Positions 1 through 6,294 of a stretch of DNA of 7,228 bases are shown piece by piece. The stretch's first letter is position 1, and each line of letters begins with the position of its first letter. The notes under the pieces are model-generated. The model made no database searches. It saw only the letters and a list, made by a program, of their open reading frames with translations, and was not told the origin of the DNA. A program made the translations under genes and the position numbers. This DNA is from an uncultured Candidatus Melainabacteria bacterium (GTDB lineage Bacteria; Cyanobacteriota; Vampirovibrionia; Gastranaerophilales; Gastranaerophilaceae): the NCBI GenBank assembly GCA_934747335.1, contig CAKVGS010000055.1:1-7228 (forward strand), read 5' to 3'.

Positions 1-235
1 CCTTTTAGAGTAGTTTATTTTTTGAAAATTTCTAAAAATTTTGTTTAGCGGCAACAAAAGTGGTAATAAAAAAAGTGCCTCAGAAAAATTTTAGGATTTC
101 GCAAAAAACCTATAATTCTCTCGTAGTCTAATTTCTGACTATTGCAAATAAAAGTCCGAAGTGGCAACATTAACAATTTTGCCACTATAAAATGTTAACA
201 ATAAAAATAGTCATAAAGCCTGTATTGATACTATT
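1..235. other. Non-coding left edge, no convincing gene
   Basis: No reading frame here has both a ribosome binding site and plausible composition. A plus-strand frame open from base 1 stops at 46-48. A 42-codon minus-strand frame starts at 170, has no Shine-Dalgarno, and encodes an unusually aromatic and cysteine-rich tail. The stretch has a short TAGTC/GACTA inverted repeat (about 125-141) and the GTGGCAA dyad listed separately. It is probably intergenic, or decayed sequence downstream of a gene outside the window. Confidence 0.5.
161..202. repeat. Interleaved inverted repeats built on GTGGCAA
   Basis: GTGGCAA at 161-167 is matched by its exact reverse complement TTGCCAC at 179-185. A second dyad is interleaved with it: AACATT (166-171) with AATGTT (191-196). 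TTAACAAT also occurs twice in direct orientation, at 170-177 and 195-202. The two hairpins cannot form together, so this could be an operator or recombinase binding region, or an RNA switch-like structure. The GTGGCAA core is the same as the repeated motif before the Fic gene at the other end of the window. Function is unknown. Confidence 0.45.
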
Positions 236-382
236 TTAGATAACTTTAATAATTATTTTTATATTATAATTTCTCCCCGAAAAAGAATCAAAGAAACTGT
301 CGAAGTTGTAGGATTTGTAATCAATCTGATAGCAAAGCTTGTCCAAGTAGTCCAATAACAAACGTTTTTCAAAATTATTCAT
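236..382 (-). CDS. Possible 48-residue hypothetical protein
   Basis: An ATG at 380-382 opens a 48-codon frame ending in TAA at 236-238. GAGG at 392-395 lies 9 nt upstream, which is a good Shine-Dalgarno. The same GAGGTAAT string precedes the 111-residue gene further right. The product begins MNNFEKRLLLDYLDKL, is rich in Tyr, Phe and Asp, and has a highly hydrophobic, AT-driven tail (KIIIKVI). I do not recognise it. The first 30 or so residues look like real protein, but the tail could be read-out after a deletion, so this may be the 5' remnant of a longer gene. It has no signal peptide or clear membrane helix. No neighbour on the same strand lies close enough to suggest an operon. Confidence 0.4.
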   Translation of the reverse strand: MNNFEKRLLLDYLDKLCYQIDYKSYNFDSFFDSFSGRNYNIKIIIKVI

Positions 383-391
383 AACAAATTA

Positions 392-395
392 CCTC
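392..395 (-). promoter_or_regulatory. Ribosome binding site of the 48-residue frame
   Basis: On the minus strand GAGG is followed by 9 nt (TAATTTGTT) and then ATG. This site is the main reason for treating the small frame as a gene rather than chance. Confidence 0.4.
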
Positions 396-501
396 TATTG
401 CTTCTACAGATTAACGCATCTAGATAATTTGTCAGGGTCTATTAGGATATTTTGTTACAAAGCGACGCAATTAAATGGTTTTGTTAATATAATTAGTAGA
501 T

Positions 502-520
502 TTGTAATAAGATATTACAA
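502..520. promoter_or_regulatory. Operator-like perfect dyad
   Basis: TTGTAATA (502-509), the spacer AGA, then TATTACAA (513-520) form a perfect 8-3-8 inverted repeat. It lies about 120 bp upstream of the 48-residue frame and is not followed by a T-run, so it fits a dimeric repressor site better than a terminator. The AT-rich symmetrical form is like sites of Fur/MarR-type regulators, but I cannot assign it to a family. Confidence 0.35.
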
Positions 521-541
521 TTATTACGGCTAAGAGTTTAA

Positions 542-563
542 GGTGCAAAAATTTGCACCCTAC
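542..563 (-). repeat. REP-like hairpin 1 with GTAG foot
   Basis: On the minus strand the tetranucleotide GTAG (560-563) is followed directly by an 8-bp stem GGTGCAAA/TTTGCACC with a 2-nt centre. A GTAG or GGAG foot next to a palindrome is the known signature of REP sequences linked to RAYT (TnpA-REP, Y1 family) transposases. The flank beyond the foot (CCCTACCTGCTA on plus) is shared with the next copy. No RAYT gene is present in the window. Confidence 0.6.
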
Positions 564-589
564 CTGCTAGTATCGTGTTTATTTAATTG

Positions 590-622
590 AAAAAGGTGGA
601 AATCGCTCACGCTTTTTCCACC
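590..622 (-). terminator. Probable terminator of the protease/small-protein unit
   Basis: On the minus strand the stem GGTGGAAA (615-622) pairs with TTTCCACC (595-602) across a 12-nt loop and is followed by five T residues (590-594). It lies about 40 bp beyond the stop of the 111-residue gene, where an intrinsic terminator is expected. It is formed by a REP-like element, so the repeat may have been co-opted. The stem has four G/C pairs and the T-run is short, so termination may be partial. Confidence 0.5.
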
Positions 623-626
623 CTAC
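595..626 (-). repeat. REP-like hairpin 2 with GTAG foot
   Basis: The foot GTAG (623-626, minus) is followed by the stem GGTGGAAA/TTTCCACC around a 12-nt loop. It has the same orientation as copy 1, begins 53 bp away, and shares the outer flank CCCTAC(C/T)TGCTA. Compared with copy 1 the fifth stem base is changed from C to G and its partner from G to C. The pairing is therefore conserved while the sequence is not. Confidence 0.6.
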
Positions 627-661
627 TTGCTATTCACTTATGCATATGTATCAATCAATTA

Positions 662-997
662 TTATTTTTCAAAAAATCGCTTGTAGTTTTCTTCTCCAAA
701 AACTCTAATTTTAACTTGTTTAATCAGCTCGTCATATTCTTCAACAGGTAAGCCGATTTTCTGAGCAAGTTGTTTCATTGCGGAATATTGGCGAACTTCA
801 ATTTCACCAACTTGAGGATTTTTGATTACATCATATCCTTTATTTTTTGCTGTTGATATAAACTCATCATGAGCTTCTTGCAGTAATTTAATCTGTTGTC
901 TTACCATTCCTTGAATAGGTTTGTTTTCAAGTTCTGCTTTTTCTATCTGTTGTTGTAAGTGATTAAAAAAATGTTCAGATGCATTATTCATTCTCAT
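662..997 (-). CDS. 111-residue helical protein, candidate partner or inhibitor of the upstream peptidase
   Basis: The start ATG at 995-997 is chosen because GAGG (1004-1007) lies 6 nt upstream. The next ATG, two codons in, would be 12 nt away. The product is hydrophilic with no signal peptide or membrane segment. Residues 5-55 are rich in Gln, Glu, Lys and Leu and look helical (LQQQIEKAELENK, then MVRQQIKLLQEAHDEF). A short Pro/Val/Glu segment follows, then a second helical part ending in GEENYKRFFEK. I do not recognise the family. It starts 33 bp after the stop of the 1647-residue peptidase gene on the same strand, with no terminator between, so co-transcription is likely. A small soluble protein directly behind a large multidomain protease fits an immunity protein, inhibitor or chaperone, but that rests on position only. 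Confidence 0.85.
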   Translation of the reverse strand: MRMNNASEHFFNHLQQQIEKAELENKPIQGMVRQQIKLLQEAHDEFISTAKNKGYDVIKNPQVGEIEVRQYSAMKQLAQKIGLPVEEYDELIKQVKIRVFGEENYKRFFEK

Positions 998-1003
998 ATA
1001 TTA

Positions 1004-1007
1004 CCTC
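1004..1007 (-). promoter_or_regulatory. Ribosome binding site deciding the start of the 111-residue gene
   Basis: GAGG, then TAATAT, then ATG gives optimal spacing. It supports the first ATG rather than the in-frame ATG two codons later. Confidence 0.6.
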
Positions 1008-1030
1008 AATATATTCTACAATAAATTCTA
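1007..1030 (-). repeat. 12-bp tandem repeat in the operon gap
   Basis: Read on the minus strand, TAGAATTTATTG (1019-1030) is followed at once by TAGAATATATTG (1007-1018), with one mismatch in 12. The pair fills the gap between the peptidase stop codon and the ribosome binding site of the next gene. The first unit begins with TAG, so the peptidase ends in two consecutive in-frame TAG codons (1028-1033). Confidence 0.6.
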
Positions 1031-4000
1031 CTATTTTCCAACTGGAGTTGCAACTACAGAAACAACAGGAACTTCACTTGGTTTTAGATAAGCAATGTTT
1101 ACATCATCTATATACTTCATTAGTTCATATAATGGAACTTCTGTAATAACCGAAGTATGCCAAGGATTAGAAATATAAACCATTCCTGTAGTTTCATCAT
1201 ATCCTTTTACAGCATATGCATGATTTCCATTTAAATCATAATTAGCAGCTAGAGATGTATCATGACCATTAATAGTCTCACGAGTTGCCAAAAAAGTTAA
1301 AATATTTTCATCATTAGCATGTTTTTGTATATACTGCTTCATAGTTTCTCTATTTTTTAAATCGAGACCAAAAGCATCAAATGTTGTATCTTCTCCTAAA
1401 ATTTCTTTTACAGCTTCCGTTTGCCAACCACCTTTTAGCTCTTTCATTAGAGCGTCTATATTAGTAGAGTATGCCATTATATCAGTTTCGATTGTATTTG
1501 TGTCATATTTGTTATGCCTATGAATAGCAAAAGCTTGTTCTACCATCTGCATACCAATAGGAGCGGCTTTAAAAGAAGTGTCACCCTTTTTTTCAGCATA
1601 ACTAACAACTTGATTCATATCAGCATTTATTACTTCGCCATCTTTAAATCTTATAGGATTTAAACCATTAGGGAATTTTATTAAGATATCATTTCCTTGT
1701 TGTTCAAATAGTTTATAAATGGCTGACCTTCCTAAAGGTAAATCCATAAAATTATCTAAAGTAGAAATAAGCCAACAATTGCCTAAACTAGCTTGTTCAA
1801 AACTGACTCTACTAAGAGGAGGAAACAGTTTTTCAAAATTTTCTCTCGATAATTTAATTTCTACAGCGTTACCTTCTTCATTTACATACAATTTACCGTT
1901 AAATTCACAAACTTCACCATTTGCAACGTAGCTTGATATCTTAGTCAAGTCTGCATTAGAAGAAATGGTCTTAATAATAGGTTCATCATCATGAATTTTT
2001 TTAATATCTGCAAGTGTTCTATTTGAAAGAAAAGTGTTTTCACCAATATTTTTTAATATGCTTGAATCAATTTTATTTTGCTTAATTAAATCAAACAAGC
2101 CACTATCAAGTATTTTTTTTAATCGTTTAGGATTTGTACTATTTAGTTCTGCTAATTTTGTTATATATCGTTCTAATTTAGCGACAGCCTGATTATCGGT
2201 AGTGTTATCAATACCTAACATCTTTTTAACTTTACTTTGTTCGATTTTACTTTTTATTAGTGGATTTAGTGATGAAGATTGACAAATTGTTGGTTCTGTA
2301 TAATTGCCAGTTTTCAAATTGTTTATAATTGTGTTAATATCTAAATCAGGATTTTTTAACATTTTAGCTAAAAGTATTAACGAATTTGCATCTTTTATGT
2401 TTGAAATAATATCTTTTACAGCTAAAGCTTCAAATCTTTTAGAAGTATTTGCATCTAATAATATATTTAAAGCTAGTTTTTGAAAATCATTATTACATTT
2501 GATAGAATACATTGCACTCATATCATAATCATATTTACCATTAAATATTCTTTGTCCGATGATAGTATTAGTATCAAAATTTTCACATTTTACTAAAGAC
2601 ACAATATCATCTATATCTACGCCTTTTTTTAACATATTCAAAAGTTTTGCATAACTAAAATTTCGATTTTGATTATTTGTTAAAGTATGTATTAACCAAT
2701 ATATATCCTCGGCTTTATATTTTTTACTATTCAAAACCGCAGATAAAGCATATTTCAGGAAAGTCTGTTGATTTTTTCCTTGTTCCAATATAAGTGAAAA
2801 TGTATTCCTTATATGGTTTAAATCGTGAAAAGGGTCTATATTATCCATTATGGATTCTAAGAATTTATAATCTTCTTTCGTCGCAAGTTTATTTATAATA
2901 GAATCAAATAATATATCATAACGAATAGGCATTCTTGAATTATCTAACACCGTTAACAGAGCATTAGCTTGCAAATCTGTTTTTATATTAAAACTCATAC
3001 GGGCCCAAAAAGCTGATAGTGGTATCTCACAATCATCATTCATTCGCCTATTGTATTTATTATTAATAGCTTTATTAAATAGATATGAAAGATTTGTAAT
3101 ATTTGAATTTTCCAAATTAGTCAGAATATATTCTATTTCCAATGCATTAAGTTCATTTTCCGGCACAGGAAGATTGTTTTTAAAACGTTCAGTTCTATTA
3201 TTTAAATCTGTAAGAAGATTTAACACTTTTAATTTTTCAGGACTATCAACTTTTGCTAATATCTGAATTGCATTATCTATAGAAATTTCTGGTAGTGTCA
3301 TTAATGCATATAAATCACATCCTTTGATCTCCATGTTTTGGGGTAAATTGTTAAGCAAATGCTTAATTTCATTACTTGTATATTTAGTTGAGCCGTCATT
3401 ATTTTTCAAACCTGATAATAATTGTGAATGATACTCTTTTTTTGTAGAATTTAAAAGTTTTATTTTTGGAGACATAGATGCAAATACTGTGTTAGCCTTT
3501 TTTATAAGCTTTCTATATAATTTACCGATTATGATAGTTTTACCTTCATTGTTCGTTTTTACAACAGTTCCATCTTCTAATGTGCGTACGGTTGGATCTG
3601 CTGATTTTAATTTCATAACATCACTTTCGGTATATTGTTTTCTAATCAAATCGACTTGAGACAAAGAGGTATCCATATTTTTGCTTTCAATATTATTGTG
3701 CAAATCCGCTAACTCTTGAACCTTGTTATTTGTTGTTCCTTCTGATTGTATAGCTTTAACTTTATTGCCTTTTATACCCATATCAGCAACATTTTTTAAA
3801 TCACCGCCCATGCTTGTCATAATACCAATTAAGTTAGATTGAAGCAGAGATTTCCAATCATCATTAGTATCAAGAATTCCCATCATTGCCAAATCACCGG
3901 CATAAGAAATCATAAAATCAGCACTTAATTTCACTCCGGCTGCTTGCATAAAGTTTTTCAAATATTCAGGGTTAGAAAATACTTGTTTCAAAGCTTCTGC

Positions 4001-5974
4001 TCGATTACCGTTAGCCATTTCTGTTTTAAAAACTTCTGCCAGCTTTTTGTCAATCAGTTTATTAAAAGCTTTCATACCTGTTTGACCGGCTTTATAACCA
4101 ACTACAAAACCTCCTGCATTCATAACAAGAGTTTTGCTTAATTCCTTAATTTCTTCTAGATTAAGATTAGAACGGCTCAATGCTTCTTCAAAACCCAATG
4201 CACTTTCTGCTACCATTCCACCAATTGCCATAGTATTACCAACGCCTACCATCGCTGCTCCAACACCGGCTAGCGGAGTAAAGCAAAGAACGCCACCTAC
4301 TACAGTTAAACCCATACCAATTTGAGAGGCATTGCCAGTGTATCTTTGAATTACTGTTTTATTGTCGTCTGACATTTCTTGAACTAATTCATTAGTAAAA
4401 TCGTGTCCATAAGCATTAGTAAAAGCAATTTGGGTAGTAGTTGAAAACATTTCTAACATTTCATCAACTTCACCGCCAAGTGTTGTTTTTAGTTTTGCCT
4501 CTAATTTTGTATCTTCAAGTTTTAATAATTTATTTAATACATTATTTTTTTCTACATCTGTTTTTAATTTTGATAAATCTAACGATAATTTGCCATCAGA
4601 AACCTGAATAACACTAATAGGAAGTTTATTATCTTTTATCAAAGCTTCTATTTCATTTCTTGCAGAATTTGGGTCTATCGGATTTGCATAATATGATTCA
4701 AATGCTTCCAAAACTTTTTGCATTTGTTTCTCCGGATTTGGCTGAACTCCTGCAGCCATACCACCAAAAGCATACGTTCCGGCAACAGATTTTGTATAAT
4801 CGTTTAAAATTTCACTTGAATTCATTTTGAATGATTGATATTTATTATAAGCACCTACTGCAAAATCAGTTTTTTGTTTTTGGCTAATATAAGCTTCAAC
4901 TCTGTCTTTTGAATATTCTTGATTACGTTCTATTTCAAAAACTTCCTTGAATGTCATAGGTTCTGTCGTATTATACTTTTGCGGAATCGCAGAAGTTTTG
5001 GATGGTAATTTTGCAGATTTTGATTCCACTGAAAAGTCAGTTATTTGTTTATTTTGTGCAGCTTTTTGATATTTTTTTAATACATTATTTACACCACTTG
5101 CACCCATTGTGAGCAAAGAATGTTGAATTTTATTCAAGCTATCTAATCTATCAATCTCATTTATTTTTTCATTGATATAATCTTCCATAAATTTAGCAAA
5201 TTCTTGCTTAGACATTTTGCCACGATTATTATCAAGAAAATCTAAACCTGTGTTTTCATCTTTTCTAAACAATCTGCGTTTCATCATTGTTTTAAGATGT
5301 TCTCTATTTTGTAAAAAATATTCTCGTTTACTTAATTTGCCTTCTTTTGCTTTAGATAAATTTTCTAAACATTCTTCTTGAAGCATAAAAGCTTCTTCTA
5401 CATTAGATAAAGACAAATCTGAATCAAACAATTCTTTAGCTTTATTATATAATTGGCTAATATGCCCATTATCTTGCTTCATCAAAAGAGTTCTAGCATT
5501 AGCAGTATCTTCTGATATTGTAGAAATCACCTCTTCTTGTGCCTGTTCTTCTGTTAAATGAACATCATTCGCAACATTATTTACATTTACAGGAGTATTA
5601 GAATTTTGAGTAAGTTTAGATAAAAATTCAAATAAATCAGCTGCTTTTACTCCAATTTCACTTAATGTTTTATCACTAGTAGTTTTTGTTGTATTAAGAT
5701 ATTCCTCTGCTTCATTTAATTCAAATACAGACTTTGACATTCCCTTTGAAGAATTAGCACCGGCATTAAATGTGTTAAAAAGTGATATTAACTCAGATTT
5801 ATTTAAAACTCCATCAGAACCGGCTGTCCCATCTGCTTTCTTGGTGTCAAATATATTAAATAATTGGATTAAGGCATTGTTATTTCCAAGGTCGCTCTTT
5901 TTTAGTTCCTTAAGATTTTGCAAATCAATTTGTTTACCATTATTTGATTGTAACCCAAATTTATCCAATGACAT
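1031..5974 (-). CDS. Giant calpain-like (family C2) cysteine peptidase with degenerate EF-hand-like N-terminus
   Basis: This is a 1647-residue protein whose last 260 or so residues form a calpain-type peptidase. The key sites are the oxyanion Gln1394 and nucleophile Cys1400 in EQASLGNCWLIS, His1585 in NGNHAYAV, and Asn1603 in SNPWH. The Gln-to-Cys spacing of 6 matches calpains. The His-to-Asn spacing (18) is shorter than in animal calpains. The N-terminus carries an EF-hand-like segment at 39-62 (Asp43, Asp48, Asp54, Gly55, Glu61) with a lengthened loop. Two weaker copies of the loop end follow: EGKLSKREY (211-219) and RGKMSKQEF (251-259). Residues 551-590 are glycine-rich and hydrophobic, enough for a membrane hairpin. 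About 850-1330 is Leu/Asn/Lys-rich and looks like stacked helical repeats. There is no Sec signal. The role is inferred to be an effector or polymorphic-toxin-like protease; an internal regulatory protease is possible. The start ATG has only a distant AGGA (12 nt). The gene leads a unit with the 111-residue gene. Confidence 0.93.
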   Translation of the reverse strand: MSLDKFGLQSNNGKQIDLQNLKELKKSDLGNNNALIQLFNIFDTKKADGTAGSDGVLNKSELISLFNTFNAGANSSKGMSKSVFELNEAEEYLNTTKTTSDKTLSEIGVKAADLFEFLSKLTQNSNTPVNVNNVANDVHLTEEQAQEEVISTISEDTANARTLLMKQDNGHISQLYNKAKELFDSDLSLSNVEEAFMLQEECLENLSKAKEGKLSKREYFLQNREHLKTMMKRRLFRKDENTGLDFLDNNRGKMSKQEFAKFMEDYINEKINEIDRLDSLNKIQHSLLTMGASGVNNVLKKYQKAAQNKQITDFSVESKSAKLPSKTSAIPQKYNTTEPMTFKEVFEIERNQEYSKDRVEAYISQKQKTDFAVGAYNKYQSFKMNSSEILNDYTKSVAGTYAFGGMAAGVQPNPEKQMQKVLEAFESYYANPIDPNSARNEIEALIKDNKLPISVIQVSDGKLSLDLSKLKTDVEKNNVLNKLLKLEDTKLEAKLKTTLGGEVDEMLEMFSTTTQIAFTNAYGHDFTNELVQEMSDDNKTVIQRYTGNASQIGMGLTVVGGVLCFTPLAGVGAAMVGVGNTMAIGGMVAESALGFEEALSRSNLNLEEIKELSKTLVMNAGGFVVGYKAGQTGMKAFNKLIDKKLAEVFKTEMANGNRAEALKQVFSNPEYLKNFMQAAGVKLSADFMISYAGDLAMMGILDTNDDWKSLLQSNLIGIMTSMGGDLKNVADMGIKGNKVKAIQSEGTTNNKVQELADLHNNIESKNMDTSLSQVDLIRKQYTESDVMKLKSADPTVRTLEDGTVVKTNNEGKTIIIGKLYRKLIKKANTVFASMSPKIKLLNSTKKEYHSQLLSGLKNNDGSTKYTSNEIKHLLNNLPQNMEIKGCDLYALMTLPEISIDNAIQILAKVDSPEKLKVLNLLTDLNNRTERFKNNLPVPENELNALEIEYILTNLENSNITNLSYLFNKAINNKYNRRMNDDCEIPLSAFWARMSFNIKTDLQANALLTVLDNSRMPIRYDILFDSIINKLATKEDYKFLESIMDNIDPFHDLNHIRNTFSLILEQGKNQQTFLKYALSAVLNSKKYKAEDIYWLIHTLTNNQNRNFSYAKLLNMLKKGVDIDDIVSLVKCENFDTNTIIGQRIFNGKYDYDMSAMYSIKCNNDFQKLALNILLDANTSKRFEALAVKDIISNIKDANSLILLAKMLKNPDLDINTIINNLKTGNYTEPTICQSSSLNPLIKSKIEQSKVKKMLGIDNTTDNQAVAKLERYITKLAELNSTNPKRLKKILDSGLFDLIKQNKIDSSILKNIGENTFLSNRTLADIKKIHDDEPIIKTISSNADLTKISSYVANGEVCEFNGKLYVNEEGNAVEIKLSRENFEKLFPPLSRVSFEQASLGNCWLISTLDNFMDLPLGRSAIYKLFEQQGNDILIKFPNGLNPIRFKDGEVINADMNQVVSYAEKKGDTSFKAAPIGMQMVEQAFAIHRHNKYDTNTIETDIMAYSTNIDALMKELKGGWQTEAVKEILGEDTTFDAFGLDLKNRETMKQYIQKHANDENILTFLATRETINGHDTSLAANYDLNGNHAYAVKGYDETTGMVYISNPWHTSVITEVPLYELMKYIDDVNIAYLKPSEVPVVSVVATPVGK

Positions 5975-5986
5975 CTTACTTTATTT

Positions 5987-5990
5987 TCCT
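5987..5990 (-). promoter_or_regulatory. Weak, distant ribosome binding site of the peptidase gene
   Basis: The AGGA core (within AAAGGAAAA on minus) lies 12 nt before the ATG at 5974, further than usual. No better-placed purine-rich site and no better downstream start is seen, so translation of the giant protein may be inefficient. Confidence 0.4.
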
Positions 5991-6009
5991 TTCATCATGT
6001 ATTACGGCA

Positions 6010-6038
6010 TTTTTACGGAAAACTTTAGGGTTTGTTAA
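6010..6038 (-). promoter_or_regulatory. Sigma-70-type promoter for the peptidase unit
   Basis: On the minus strand TTAACA (6033-6038) is followed by 17 nt and TAAAAA (6010-6015). This predicts a leader of about 30 nt before the ATG at 5974. The direct repeat CCGTAA-N5-CCGTAA (6002-6018) overlaps the -10 box and the likely start site. Confidence 0.45.
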
Positions 6039-6088
6039 GAAATCGTTACATTTGTATTAGAAAAAGTAGAAAAGTATATTGGGCAAAT

Positions 6089-6111
6089 GTAGGTTGGGCT
6101 TTCAGCCCAAC
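6089..6111 (+). repeat. REP-like hairpin 3 with GTAG foot
   Basis: The foot GTAG (6089-6092) is followed directly by a perfect 8-bp stem GTTGGGCT/AGCCCAAC with the 3-nt loop TTC. It has the same plan as the two left-hand copies (GTAG then an 8-bp stem starting G-x-TG) but opposite orientation and a different stem sequence. It ends exactly where coding-like sequence of the antirepressor remnant begins, so it may mark the deletion or insertion boundary. Confidence 0.55.
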
Positions 6112-6225
6112 AAAAAAGCTAGAGAAGTAAAAGAAAAGTTGGAATTAGAAACGGGAAAAAAAGTTGTAACTGATAGCAATTTCCTTCCGCATAAGCAACC
6201 TAAACAAATTAAGGGAAAAGGTTAA
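6112..6225 (+). pseudogene. C-terminal remnant of a phage antirepressor-like (Bro/DinD-type) gene
   Basis: Thirty-seven codons end in TAA (6223-6225) and read KKAREVKEKLELETGKKVV, then TDSNFLPHKQPKQIKGKG. The pattern of a charged helix, TGKKVVT and a short Asn/Pro/Lys tail resembles the C-termini of Bro-N/DinD-type phage antirepressor and damage-inducible proteins, as I remember them. There is no ATG and no ribosome binding site, and the frame upstream runs straight into the GTAG hairpin and a stop at 6067-6069. It is therefore best seen as the surviving 3' end of a gene truncated at the hairpin. The family call is tentative. Confidence 0.45.
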
Positions 6226-6262
6226 TTACATTTTGCTTAGACTCTTTATTAACTTATATCAC

Positions 6263-6294
6263 TTGACTTTGTGGCAAGAATGTGGCAAAATAAT
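6263..6294 (+). promoter_or_regulatory. Likely promoter region of the Fic gene
   Basis: TTGACT (6263-6268) is a good -35 box. The best -10 candidates lie in the AT-rich run CAAAATAAT (6286-6294), 17-20 nt downstream, and none is close to consensus. The phased TGGCAA copies overlap the spacer and the -10 zone, so a protein bound there would block transcription. Confidence 0.4.

Noticed and set aside
47..170. 42-codon minus-strand frame starting MLPLRTFICN
   Set aside because: It has no Shine-Dalgarno, its upstream region lies in the GTGGCAA dyad, and its C-terminal composition (many Phe, Tyr, His and Cys) looks like translated AT-rich non-coding DNA.
542..626. CRISPR-like array from the two similar hairpins
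   Set aside because: There are only two copies with differing stems, and no cas gene or uniform repeat is present. The GTAG foot points to REP-like elements.
1385..1725. Frameshift or inactivation in the peptidase domain
   Set aside because: The frame is continuous through Cys1400, His1585 and Asn1603, with conserved surroundings, so there is no sign of decay.
5772..6038. 88-residue plus-strand frame opposite the start of the peptidase gene
   Set aside because: It is antisense to the strongly supported peptidase coding region, and its composition mirrors that gene. The same holds for the plus-strand frames at 1719-1931, 3051-3266, 3944-4141 and 4134-4325.
6093..6117. Hairpin 3 as a terminator
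   Set aside because: On the plus strand it is followed by an A-run, not a T-run. On the minus strand the T-run precedes the hairpin. It fits a repeat element better.
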